This document shows positions 53,681-62,428 of a DNA stretch of 64,000 bases, one piece after another; within the stretch, counting starts at the first letter, position 1, and the number at the start of each line of letters is the position of its first letter. Location of the stretch: contig NZ_JAYKGK010000011.1 of the NCBI RefSeq assembly GCF_036860675.1, positions 1 to 64,000 on the forward strand, given 5' to 3'. The DNA is from Rosettibacter primus. GTDB lineage: Bacteria > Bacteroidota > Ignavibacteria > Ignavibacteriales > Melioribacteraceae. The notes beneath the pieces are model-generated. The model worked only from the letters and a program-made list of their open reading frames with translations. It made no database searches and was not told the origin of the DNA. A program made the translations under genes and the position numbers.

Positions 53681-55057
53681 TTAAACAGTTCTCGAATATT
53701 TTGTCTTATCAGCTTTTTGTTCAATGTACCAGTCGAAATTCATTGCAATGTTGCGCACAAGAAGTCTTCCCATTGGAGTTACAATTAATTTTCTATTTTT
53801 AATTTCAACAAGACCATCCACAACAAACTCGGACAAGTTTTCTAATGAACGCTTAAAATAATTTTCAAATTCCATATTGAATTGTTTTTCAACTGAAGAA
53901 AAATCGAGTTCGAAATCACACATAATTCTTGTTATAACAAAACGACGCAACAAATCATCATCACTTAAATAAAATCCGCGTTCAGTTGGAAGAATCTCAT
54001 CGTTCAATTTATCATAATATTCTTTTTCTTTCTTTACATTTTGAGCATAACATCTTCCAATTTGACTAATGCTTGTAATTCCAAATCCATAAAGGTCGCA
54101 GCCTGCATGAGTGCTGTAACCTTGAAAATTCCTGTACAATTTTTTTTCACGAAGAGCTTTAGCTAATTCATCATCAGGTTTGGCAAAGTGGTCCATTCCA
54201 ATGAAAACATAACCAGCATTAGTAAGTTTTTCAATTGTCATTTTAAGTATCTGAAGTTTTTCTTCTGGTTCTGGTAAATCCTCGGGTTTAATTAATGCTT
54301 GGTGTTTTTTAAGCCACGGAACATGAGCAAAATTAAACACTGCTATTCTATCTGGAGAAATATCAATAATTTTATCAACAGTTTCTGAAAATGATTCAAC
54401 AGTTTGAAATGGTAGACCGTAAATCAAATCCAGATTGAAGCTATGAAACTTAAGTTCTCTTATCCAGTCTATCACCTGACGAGTCATATCTTCTGGTTGG
54501 ATTCGATTCACAGCTTTTTGAACTTTTTCATTAAAATCTTGTACACCCATGCTAATTCTATTAAAGCCATTATTTCTCAAAGCTTCGAGATGTGCTTTTG
54601 TTAAGCCTCGTGGATCAATTTCACATCCCTGTTCTGCATTTATATCAATTTCAAAATTTTTGTTGATGTATGATTTTAAATCTGTAATTTCATCAGGATT
54701 TAGATGAGTTGGAGTTCCTCCACCCCAATGAAGCTGTACTACTTTTCTTCCATCAATTATGTAAGAACGAAGCATGTCGATTTCGTTCTTAAGATATTTT
54801 AAGTACTCTTTTATTCTATCACGATTACGAGTAACAATCATATTACAACCACAGAAATAGCAAAGAGTATCACAGTAAGGAATGTGAAAATAAAGGGAAA
54901 GGTCGGGTGGATTTTCTGCATTATTTGTTCTAATTATTTCATCAAGATAACGCTCGGAAGTAAATGATTCATTAAACTGAGGTGCAGTTGGATAACTTGT
55001 GTAACGAGGTCCCGGCCTGTCATACTTTTTTATTAATCTTAAATCTATTTCAAACAT
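53681..55057 (-). CDS. hemN: Oxygen-independent coproporphyrinogen III oxidase
   Basis: 458 residues, a cytoplasmic radical SAM enzyme that decarboxylates coproporphyrinogen III to protoporphyrinogen IX without oxygen. 'YTSYPTAPQF' at the start and 'HIPYCDTLCYFCGCNMIVTR' (near 57-76), with C-x3-C-x2-C-x-C, match true HemN rather than HemW. 'GVQDFNEKVQKAVNRIQP' and 'FGITSISQIGRCYAQN' are further HemN-type segments. It follows hemE by 19 bp and ends the contiguous hemXACDEN run, about 110 bp before the broken antitoxin gene. Confidence 0.96.
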   Translation of the reverse strand: MFEIDLRLIKKYDRPGPRYTSYPTAPQFNESFTSERYLDEIIRTNNAENPPDLSLYFHIPYCDTLCYFCGCNMIVTRNRDRIKEYLKYLKNEIDMLRSYIIDGRKVVQLHWGGGTPTHLNPDEITDLKSYINKNFEIDINAEQGCEIDPRGLTKAHLEALRNNGFNRISMGVQDFNEKVQKAVNRIQPEDMTRQVIDWIRELKFHSFNLDLIYGLPFQTVESFSETVDKIIDISPDRIAVFNFAHVPWLKKHQALIKPEDLPEPEEKLQILKMTIEKLTNAGYVFIGMDHFAKPDDELAKALREKKLYRNFQGYSTHAGCDLYGFGITSISQIGRCYAQNVKKEKEYYDKLNDEILPTERGFYLSDDDLLRRFVITRIMCDFELDFSSVEKQFNMEFENYFKRSLENLSEFVVDGLVEIKNRKLIVTPMGRLLVRNIAMNFDWYIEQKADKTKYSRTV

Positions 55058-55076
55058 AATTATTAACTCCTTCCAT

Positions 55077-56132
55077 TCAAAAATTTTTTTGATGATAAAT
55101 TTTGCTTTCTTCCTTTACAACATTAACTAAAAATTTTGCATTCTCTGGTGAAACATCAGGCAAAATACCATGGCCTAGATTGAAAATATGTCCCGAACCA
55201 TAACCATATGACTTCAATATTTTTATTGCTTCATCTCTTATTTTTTCTTTTGGTGCATACAAAATAGCAGGATCGAGATTGCCTTGCAATGCTACTTTGT
55301 TGTCAACTTCTTTTCTTACATCACCTAAATTCATTGTCCAATCAAGACCGATAACATCTGTGCCGCAATCTGCAAGTTTATTTAATTTATAATGAATTCC
55401 TTTGGCAAATACAATCACTGGTTCATCTTTTCTTTTAATGTTTGATATTACTTTTGAAATATATTGAAGAGAAAATTCTTCAAAGTCATCTGGCGAAAGA
55501 ATACCTCCCCAGGTATCAAAAATTTGAATTGCATTTGCACCAGCTTCAATTTGAGCAGATAAATAATCAGCCACAGCATCAGAAATTAAATTCAATAATT
55601 CATGTGCCGCATTTTGATTATTATAAATAAACTTTTTTATTTCAGAGAAATTTTTAGAGCCATTACCTTCGACCATGTATGTCATTAATGTCCACGGTGA
55701 ACCCGAAAATCCAATCAATGGCACTCTTCCATTTAATTCCTTTTTTGTTAATGATATTGCGTCAAGAACATATTTTAAATCTTTATATGGGTCAACTTTT
55801 TTTAATCTATTAATGTCACTTTCACTTCGAATTGGCTCATAAAGTTTTGGACCTTTACTTTCAACTAGTTCTAATTTCATTCCCATTGCCTCGGGAATGA
55901 CAAGTATATCAGAAAAAATTATTGCTGCATCAACTTCTAAAATATCAACAGGCTGAATTGTAACTTCTGCTGCAAGTTCTGGAGTTTTACACAAAGTTAA
56001 GAAATCATATCTATCTCTAATTTTTCTATACTCAGGTAAATATCTTCCTGCCTGACGCATAATCCAAATAGGTGTTCTTTCTACAGGTTGGCATTTACAT
56101 GCTTTGATAAACAAATCATTTTTTAAATTCAA
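55077..56132 (-). CDS. hemE: Uroporphyrinogen decarboxylase
   Basis: 351 residues, cytoplasmic, removes four carboxyls from uroporphyrinogen III. 'TPIWIMRQAGRYLPEYRKIR' (about 20-39) is the family signature with two catalytic Arg residues. 'AAIIFSDILVIPEAMGM' carries the essential Asp, and 'GFSGSPWTLMTYMVEG' and 'FNLGHGILPDVSPENAKFLV' complete the set. It lies 27 bp after hemD and 19 bp before hemN. Confidence 0.97.
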   Translation of the reverse strand: MNLKNDLFIKACKCQPVERTPIWIMRQAGRYLPEYRKIRDRYDFLTLCKTPELAAEVTIQPVDILEVDAAIIFSDILVIPEAMGMKLELVESKGPKLYEPIRSESDINRLKKVDPYKDLKYVLDAISLTKKELNGRVPLIGFSGSPWTLMTYMVEGNGSKNFSEIKKFIYNNQNAAHELLNLISDAVADYLSAQIEAGANAIQIFDTWGGILSPDDFEEFSLQYISKVISNIKRKDEPVIVFAKGIHYKLNKLADCGTDVIGLDWTMNLGDVRKEVDNKVALQGNLDPAILYAPKEKIRDEAIKILKSYGYGSGHIFNLGHGILPDVSPENAKFLVNVVKEESKIYHQKNF

Positions 56133-56159
56133 TTTTCCTCCATATTAAGTTGGAAAAAA

Positions 56160-56945
56160 TCAGGCCATGTTTTCTGTGGCTTTAAAAAATTCAACTATTG
56201 CTTCGCTTATACCTTCAAGTGTATAAATTTTGGGAACAATATTTACAGTAATTCCATAGCTGCGGATTTCAAATTCTGTTGTTGGACCAATTGCACAGAT
56301 AATTTTATTTAAAAAATATACTTCAGGATTATCTATGTTTAATAACTTTAAATAATTTTCGAAAGATGATGGACTTGTAAAAACGAAAACATCAGGCTTT
56401 TGATTTATTATTTTCTCATATTCAATTTTCAACTCATTCAAATCATTCATTACAACATCGTAAATTGGGAGTGATGTTACTTCCGCTCCTAATTGAGTCA
56501 ATCCAATTTTAAGCTCTTCTCTTGATAATGCAGAACCAGGTATTAAAATTTTTTTGCCATCAATTCCAATTTCAGTAAATTTTTTAATCAATCCTTTTGC
56601 ACTATATTCTTCTGGAATAATATGAATATAAATACCATGACTTCTGCAAGCTGCTGCAGTAGCTTCGCCTACAACAGCAATTTTTGTTTTAGATAAATCG
56701 AATTTATATTCGTTTAGCATTTCAGAAAAAACTTGAACTGCATTGGCAGAAGTAAAAATTATGTATTCATACTGATGTGGGTTCGACATTAATTCATCAA
56801 GGTCGAGATTTTTATATGAATGTACAATCTTAATAGTAGGGAAATAAATTATTTCCGCACCTGCATCAGATAACATTCTCAAAGAATTTTTTGATTCTTC
56901 TTTTGATTTTGTTACAAGTATTATTTTATTACTTAGCGACTTCAA
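56160..56945 (-). CDS. hemD: Uroporphyrinogen-III synthase
   Basis: 261 residues, cytoplasmic, cyclises hydroxymethylbilane with ring D inversion. The family is poorly conserved; visible features are 'YIIFTSANAVQVFSEML' (about 60-76), 'KIAVVGEATAAACRSHGIYI', 'GKKILIPGSALSREELKIGL' and 'PDVFVFTSPSSFENYLKLL', which alternate between the two lobes. The position between hemC (20 bp upstream) and hemE makes the call secure. Confidence 0.93.
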   Translation of the reverse strand: MKSLSNKIILVTKSKEESKNSLRMLSDAGAEIIYFPTIKIVHSYKNLDLDELMSNPHQYEYIIFTSANAVQVFSEMLNEYKFDLSKTKIAVVGEATAAACRSHGIYIHIIPEEYSAKGLIKKFTEIGIDGKKILIPGSALSREELKIGLTQLGAEVTSLPIYDVVMNDLNELKIEYEKIINQKPDVFVFTSPSSFENYLKLLNIDNPEVYFLNKIICAIGPTTEFEIRSYGITVNIVPKIYTLEGISEAIVEFFKATENMA

Positions 56946-56965
56946 ATTTTATTATTCCATTTTGA

Positions 56966-57892
56966 TTAAAAAATCTCTTTTAAAATTTCTGAAGCACCTG
57001 CTTTTAATAAATCTTTAGCCAATTCAATTCCCAATTTTTCAGGATTATTTTTAGAACCTCTGATTTTTTTTCTGAATGTTAGAGTTCCATCAATCGAAGC
57101 TATTAAAGCATCAAGATAAAGTCCGTTTGATTTGACTTCTCCAAATGCACCGATTGGAATTTGACAGCCGCCTTCTAAATATTTTAGCAATGCTCTTTCT
57201 GCTCTTACTGCAATAAAAGTATTCTCATCATTTATGCTTTCTAATATTTTTTCTGCAAAAATATTTTCTCTATGAATTTCAATTCCAAGTGCACCCTGCC
57301 CAACTGCAGGTAATATTTCCTCAGTTGAAATTATTGAAGAAATGTATTTGTTCATTTTCAATCTCTCAATGCCTGCACGTGCTAAAATAATTGCATCCCA
57401 GTCAGATTCAATAAATTTTTTAATTCTCGTGGGAACATTTCCTCTCAAATCGACAATTTGTAAGTCAGGTCTTAAATGCAAAAGCTGAGCTTTTCTTCTG
57501 AGTGAACCCGTAGCAACCACAGCATTTTCTTTCAAATCTTTTATCTTAATTCCTTTTTTTCTTGTTATTAAAACATCTTCAACATTATGTCGTTTTGTAA
57601 CAGCCGCTAATTTTAACTCATGTGGAATATCTGTTTGTAAATCTTTTAAGCTGTGAACTGCAATATCTATATTCCCATTTAATAATTCATTTTCAATTTC
57701 TTTAGTAAACAAACCTTTATCACCAATTTTAGACAAAGCCACATCGAGAATTTTATCACCTTTTGTTTTAATGATTTTTATTTCTACGGATAAATTTTTG
57801 TTTTTTCTTTCGAGTTCTTTTTTAACAAAATTTGCCTGCCAGAGAGCAAGTTCGCTGCCGCGGCTGCCAATTATTAATTTTTCTTTTTTCAA
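56966..57892 (-). CDS. hemC: Porphobilinogen deaminase (hydroxymethylbilane synthase)
   Basis: 308 residues, cytoplasmic, links four porphobilinogens. 'IIGSRGSELALWQANFVKKE' opens the protein, and 'DIAVHSLKDLQTDIP' has the catalytic Asp near 80. 'VATGSLRRKAQLLHLRPDLQ' binds the cofactor, and the dipyrromethane-bearing Cys is in 'LEGGCQIPIGAFGE' near 240. It overlaps hemA by 4 bp. Confidence 0.97.
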   Translation of the reverse strand: MKKEKLIIGSRGSELALWQANFVKKELERKNKNLSVEIKIIKTKGDKILDVALSKIGDKGLFTKEIENELLNGNIDIAVHSLKDLQTDIPHELKLAAVTKRHNVEDVLITRKKGIKIKDLKENAVVATGSLRRKAQLLHLRPDLQIVDLRGNVPTRIKKFIESDWDAIILARAGIERLKMNKYISSIISTEEILPAVGQGALGIEIHRENIFAEKILESINDENTFIAVRAERALLKYLEGGCQIPIGAFGEVKSNGLYLDALIASIDGTLTFRKKIRGSKNNPEKLGIELAKDLLKAGASEILKEIF

Positions 57893-59196
57893 GTTTTATC
57901 CTTGTCTTTGTTTTCACTTCCATTAGAACGATTTTTATCAAGTGCAAATAATTCTTTAACTAAAATTGTATTTGCCATCATTTCATCGATATTTATTCCT
58001 GATTCAGCCATCTCGCGCAACTTAACAGTCGGATTGTGAAGCAATCTTCCAATCAACCTTCTTGTCATATCTTCTATTTTTAAATAATCTTCTGAAGTAA
58101 CTTTGTTTTTTATTTTCTCAAGTTCATCATTTCGAATTTGTTCAAAAAAGTCACGCAAAGATTTTATAACAGGAACAACTTCAAGAGTATTATACCAGCT
58201 AAAAAATTCTATCATCTCTTCCATAATTATTTTTTCAACTTTTGGAATCTCGCTTTTTCTTCTTGCAATGTTCTGGTCGACAATAACCTTCAAAGAATCC
58301 ATGTCGTGATAAAAAACATTTTCAATATTTTTTACTTCTGGGTCAATATCACGCGGAACAGCTATATCCATTAATACAATTGGAACACCTTTTCTTTTTT
58401 TTATTGCATCCTGAATATCATCTTTAGTTAAAATAAAACCTGGTGAACTTGTTGCACTGATTATTACATCATAATTAAAAATATTTTCTTTTAATGATTC
58501 AAATGGCAATATATTTCCATCTATCTTTTTAGCTAAAGATTCTGCTCGTTCATATGTTCGATTGCTTATTGTAATTTTTCCTATGCCTTTATCTTTTAAG
58601 TGAATTGCTGCCAATTCACCAGTTTCACCTGCACCAATTATTAGAGCAGATTTTTTATCGAGTCCTGCAAATATTTTTTCCAGAACTTGAACCGCAGCGT
58701 AACTTACAGTAACTGCACCTTCACCAATTGTTGTTTCTTTGATTGCACGTTTACCAACTTTTAATGCAGCATTTAATATTCTTTTAATAATTGTTCCGGC
58801 AAAACCAAGGTCTTCTGATAATTCAAAAGATTCTTTAACCTGACCAAGTATCTGGCTATCACCAATAACTAATGAATCAATGCCCGAAGCAACAGAAAAA
58901 ATATGTTTGATTGCACCACAAGAAAAATATTTTGTAAAATTTTCTTCTTTAACATTTTGAACAGGTTTAAACTCGAGCAATTTTTTCAGAATTAAATCAG
59001 AATTTAATTTTTGATTTTTTGATATGCAGAAAATTTCTGTTCTATTACAGGTTGAAATCACAACTCCTTCACTGAAATCATCTTTAAGTCGGGGAATAAA
59101 ATTAATTATTTCATCTTTTGCTAAATGAAGAGATTCTAAAATATCAATTGGTGCAGTTCTATGATTTATCGAAATTCCTATTAAATTCATTTTCAA
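57889..59196 (-). CDS. hemA: Glutamyl-tRNA reductase
   Basis: 435 residues, cytoplasmic, reduces glutamyl-tRNA to glutamate-1-semialdehyde, the first and usually rate-limiting step of heme synthesis. The catalytic Cys is in 'VVISTCNRTEIFCIS' near 50. 'SVASGIDSLVIGDSQILGQV', the NADPH motif 'IIGAGETGELAAIHLKDKG' and 'DIAVPRDIDPEV' are all present. The C-terminal dimerisation helix ends with a Lys/Asp tail. It follows the ccsA/hemX-like gene by 57 bp and overlaps hemC. Confidence 0.97.
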   Translation of the reverse strand: MKMNLIGISINHRTAPIDILESLHLAKDEIINFIPRLKDDFSEGVVISTCNRTEIFCISKNQKLNSDLILKKLLEFKPVQNVKEENFTKYFSCGAIKHIFSVASGIDSLVIGDSQILGQVKESFELSEDLGFAGTIIKRILNAALKVGKRAIKETTIGEGAVTVSYAAVQVLEKIFAGLDKKSALIIGAGETGELAAIHLKDKGIGKITISNRTYERAESLAKKIDGNILPFESLKENIFNYDVIISATSSPGFILTKDDIQDAIKKRKGVPIVLMDIAVPRDIDPEVKNIENVFYHDMDSLKVIVDQNIARRKSEIPKVEKIIMEEMIEFFSWYNTLEVVPVIKSLRDFFEQIRNDELEKIKNKVTSEDYLKIEDMTRRLIGRLLHNPTVKLREMAESGINIDEMMANTILVKELFALDKNRSNGSENKDKDKT

Positions 59197-59253
59197 TCAT
59201 GCATTTGTTAAAAATTAAGTATCTTCATCAATCTCAAGTTATAATTTCATCAA

Positions 59254-60078
59254 TCAATAAAATGAATGAAATGTGTTTGAATATGTACTTGTAATAATTA
59301 AAGAAATTATTGTTAGAATAAATCCGCAAAGAGAAAAAATAATAACTTTCTTTCCATACCAGTTTGCTAAATATTTGCTTATGATGCCTGTGCCATAAGC
59401 AATCCAGATAAAAGCAGTGCCAACAAGTTTTGGGTCATAAAATCTAAAATTCGGGAATGCACTTGGCAGCCATATTGTTCCAATAATTATTGCAATTGTT
59501 AAAAGAATAAATCCTATAACCAGAGAATAAAAACTCAGCTTCTCAAGAATTTCAAGACTTGGCAAACGATTAAATATTAATCCGAACTTATTATTTCTTA
59601 AATTTTTGTAAAGAATCAAAAACAATAATCCATAGACTGCAGAAATTGTAAATCCCGAATATCCAAGAATAGCACTTACGACATGAAGTCCAAGCATACG
59701 ATTTCTTAAAACTTCTGGAACAACATAATTATGCTCAATTGATAATGAAGATATTATCTGAAATACCAAAGAAAATAAAATTATAAATGAACCTGTTCTG
59801 TGAATATCAGTTAATAATTCAAGAATGAAATATGAAAATGAAACTGAAAAAGCTAACAAAGAAAATATTTCAAACTTTGTAGTAATTGGGGGATGATTGA
59901 ATTCAACTGAACGAACCATTAAATAAAAAGCATGAACAAAAAGAGTGATAAAAAGAAAAATTCGTTTTGAATTACTGAACAAATTTTTCTCGGCAAAAAA
60001 ATCATAAGTGTAAATTGAAAAAACAATTAAATATGAAAAAGGAAGCAAAGCATTTAAGCTGCTAATAGTGGAAATCAT
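59254..60078 (-). CDS. CcsA/HemX-like cytochrome c assembly membrane protein
   Basis: 274 residues with eight predicted membrane helices. 'LGLHVVSAILGYSGFTISAV' (about 130-150) carries a conserved heme-ligand type His, and 'GTIWLPSAFPNFRFYDPKLV' followed by 'TAFIWIAYG' corresponds to the WWD-like region of CcsA. The usual tryptophans are largely missing, which favours the HemX branch that regulates HemA or carries heme. Its place at the head of hemACDEN supports this. A TATTTTTG box lies 34 bp upstream. It could alternatively help attach heme to the cytochromes encoded at 60-64 kb. Confidence 0.85.
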   Translation of the reverse strand: MISTISSLNALLPFSYLIVFSIYTYDFFAEKNLFSNSKRIFLFITLFVHAFYLMVRSVEFNHPPITTKFEIFSLLAFSVSFSYFILELLTDIHRTGSFIILFSLVFQIISSLSIEHNYVVPEVLRNRMLGLHVVSAILGYSGFTISAVYGLLFLILYKNLRNNKFGLIFNRLPSLEILEKLSFYSLVIGFILLTIAIIIGTIWLPSAFPNFRFYDPKLVGTAFIWIAYGTGIISKYLANWYGKKVIIFSLCGFILTIISLIITSTYSNTFHSFY

Positions 60079-60111
60079 CTGTTTTTACTCTTCTAATTCT
60101 TAATTATAAAC

Positions 60112-60119
60112 CAAAAATA
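60112..60119 (-). promoter_or_regulatory. Candidate -7 promoter box of the hem operon
   Basis: TATTTTTG on the minus strand, an exact TAnnTTTG match, lies 34 bp before the ccsA/hemX-like start and just downstream of the terminator of the cytochrome operon. No clean -33 TTTG was seen at the expected distance. Confidence 0.4.
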
Positions 60120-60144
60120 GATTACAATAATTCAAAAAGAAATA

Positions 60145-60180
60145 CAAAAAAAGCCGTCCCTTTTTATTTACGAGACGGCT
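60145..60180 (-). terminator. Rho-independent terminator of the cytochrome operon
   Basis: On the minus strand AGCCGTC (60180-60174) pairs with GACGGCT (60158-60152) around a 15-nt loop, followed by a T-run (60152-60146). It lies 20 bp beyond the stop of the 9-heme lipoprotein and separates that operon from the hem operon. Confidence 0.85.
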
Positions 60181-60199
60181 CGAAGCTAAAATTACACAA

Positions 60200-61201
60200 T
60201 TAAAATAAATCAACCTTTCCATTAATGTGTTTTGTTTTATCAATAATCTTTCCATACTTATCAACAATACCTACGTGACAAACTCCGCAAGAATTTTTAT
60301 CAACTTCTATGTGTCCTTTAGGTGGCAATCCATGACATGTGCCACATGCAGCTTGTGTTCCATCTACTTTATTCCACACTGGCTGAAAATTATTGCCAGT
60401 AATTTTATCCTCAATATAAGCAAATTGGTATTGAGCATTTTCTTTTTTGAATTCAAAATTACCATGGCAATAAGTATTGCTGCACTTATTATCGTTGAAA
60501 TTATATGATGGAATTCCTGCACCAGAAAAACTATGAGCTGCAAATATAACTTCTGCTTCTGGTGTATTGTCAATGTGTCCGGGTGAATTAAATTTTTCTG
60601 GTATTATATGGCATTCATTACATTTAATTGCTTTAGCAATTTCAGAATCTGATAAATGTTTTTCATGAGCGCCGACACCTGGGTCTGATGTTTCTTTAGC
60701 TCCATTTAATGCTTTTGGCGGTGATATTTTTGCAGAATTGGAAAAGTCACCATGACAGGTATTGCAAGCCTCTGGTCCGCCAGATTGTTTATGACATGAA
60801 TTGCAAGTTGGACTTACAATGCCCCCAGCATAATTAACTCCATGGCATTGCGAGCACTTTGATAAGTCCCAATTTAATCCTGCAATAAATTTTCCATGAA
60901 ATTTTTCTGATACTGGATTATTAATTTCTGCGGTATGAACATTAATTGCAGCATGGCAATTTAAACAACTCACTTTAGCTGTACCGCCAGAAAAGTTCGA
61001 TGCATGACATAATTTGCAGCTTTCCATTTTGCCATCTACTAATTGTCTTCCATGAAAATTAGAAGATGATTTTGTCATTACTTCTTTGCCATGAACACTC
61101 AATTTTTCAGGCGGTGTTATTTCATCTTGAATATCACTGCACGAAATTATTGTTAAACTTAGTGCTGCAATTAAAATGAAATAAAATTTTATGTATTTCA
61201 T
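60200..61201 (-). CDS. Nine-heme c-type cytochrome lipoprotein
   Basis: 333 residues. The N-terminus has a hydrophobic stretch ending 'LTIISCSD', a lipobox with lipidation at the Cys, so the protein is membrane-anchored, probably at the outer membrane. Eight CxxCH sites (CKLCH, CLNCH, CSQCH, CNSCH, CNTCH, CNECH, CGTCH, CGVCH) and one CxxxxCH (CSNTYCH) give nine hemes. The CxxxxCH followed by CGTCHGLPP matches the Geobacter-type CxxxxCH/CxxCH domain. It is the last gene of the cytochrome run. Context suggests electron exchange at the cell surface. Confidence 0.88.
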   Translation of the reverse strand: MKYIKFYFILIAALSLTIISCSDIQDEITPPEKLSVHGKEVMTKSSSNFHGRQLVDGKMESCKLCHASNFSGGTAKVSCLNCHAAINVHTAEINNPVSEKFHGKFIAGLNWDLSKCSQCHGVNYAGGIVSPTCNSCHKQSGGPEACNTCHGDFSNSAKISPPKALNGAKETSDPGVGAHEKHLSDSEIAKAIKCNECHIIPEKFNSPGHIDNTPEAEVIFAAHSFSGAGIPSYNFNDNKCSNTYCHGNFEFKKENAQYQFAYIEDKITGNNFQPVWNKVDGTQAACGTCHGLPPKGHIEVDKNSCGVCHVGIVDKYGKIIDKTKHINGKVDLF

Positions 61202-61222
61202 ATTCTACCTAAAAGATTTTTG

Positions 61223-62422
61223 TTAATTATGACAATAACCGCAAAAGCCTACACCTTTCATTCCATTTGGTCTTGCATTTGCATCACGATGACATGAATA
61301 ACAAACTGAATTTGCATCACTATGCCAATCACCATTTTCATCTCTCATGAATTTATTTATATGAGTTTTAGGATTAGTTCCTTTTATACCATCGTTATCA
61401 ACATGACACAAAATGCAGCTTGGGTCGGCTCCCTGAACATCATGACATGCCGTGCAGGATTCAATATCACGTTTAGCCATTTCAGCATGTCTCCCTCCTC
61501 CACTGCCGACTCCAATTGTAACAAAATTTGGTTTTTTATGCGAAGCCGGCATTGCACCTTCTAATGCAAAATCCCCGCCATTTGAATTATGACATTCTGC
61601 ACAAAATGTTTCTACCTGATGACATGTCTGGCATTCACTCGATTTATTATTTGCATCAATTCCATGAGTAAATCTGTAATTCAAATCATGAACCCTGCTG
61701 AGCTGCTGCTGTTTTGCATTATCTGTAAATTTATGTGGTGAATAAGGTGTATAAAAATCTCTTGCACTGTTTGATTCTGTTATCATTGTTGTAGATGCAT
61801 GGCATGTCTCACAGAAACTATTATCATGACACATTTCACATTCTGCATTGACAGCATTAACTTTGAACTTATGACTTTTTATAAACCCGACTTCCTGATG
61901 GTCTTCAGGAATTAAATTAGCAGTTGATATGTGACAAATTTCACAATCATTTGTTGCAACTGTTTGATTATTATGACATTTATAACAGCTACTCATTGAT
62001 GGAATCGATGCTGCAGATTGAAATGCATAATCAACTTCATCCAATCCTTTATGGCAGGCAATACATTCCATTTTCTGTTCAATCACATGCTTTTTGTGAT
62101 TAAATATTAAATCTGATTCTCTCTGAATTAATTTCTCATTAACATTTTCATAATGACATGTATTGCATTTATCCGTATCTTCAACATCATGGCAAGTTGC
62201 ACATGATTCTTTTTCTGGCAGCAATCTGTCTTTTAATGACGTGCTCTCAGCAACTTTTGTATGGCATGTTGTACATTCAGCAATTTCTTTATGTAAAGAG
62301 TGAGAGAATTTAATTATATCCTTATTTGTTTTTTGAGGTTCTACTCTTTCGTTAACAGCTGCAATACTGAGAAAAATTATTATCGAAAGAGTTAAGAACG
62401 CATATAAAATTTTTATTTTCAT
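61223..62422 (-). CDS. Fourteen-heme c-type cytochrome
   Basis: 399 residues with an N-terminal signal or anchor helix (about 5-22). I count fourteen CxxCH sites spread along the chain, beginning CTTCH and ending CGYCHN at the C-terminus, with many free His residues that could be second ligands ('HSLHKEIAE', 'NHKKHVIEQ'). This is the cytochrome c3/c7-like multiheme class that acts as an electron wire in the periplasm. It lies 6 bp downstream of the barrel gene and 21 bp upstream of the lipoprotein gene, so all are cotranscribed. Confidence 0.9.
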   Translation of the reverse strand: MKIKILYAFLTLSIIIFLSIAAVNERVEPQKTNKDIIKFSHSLHKEIAECTTCHTKVAESTSLKDRLLPEKESCATCHDVEDTDKCNTCHYENVNEKLIQRESDLIFNHKKHVIEQKMECIACHKGLDEVDYAFQSAASIPSMSSCYKCHNNQTVATNDCEICHISTANLIPEDHQEVGFIKSHKFKVNAVNAECEMCHDNSFCETCHASTTMITESNSARDFYTPYSPHKFTDNAKQQQLSRVHDLNYRFTHGIDANNKSSECQTCHQVETFCAECHNSNGGDFALEGAMPASHKKPNFVTIGVGSGGGRHAEMAKRDIESCTACHDVQGADPSCILCHVDNDGIKGTNPKTHINKFMRDENGDWHSDANSVCYSCHRDANARPNGMKGVGFCGYCHN

Positions 62423-62428
62423 ATTCTT

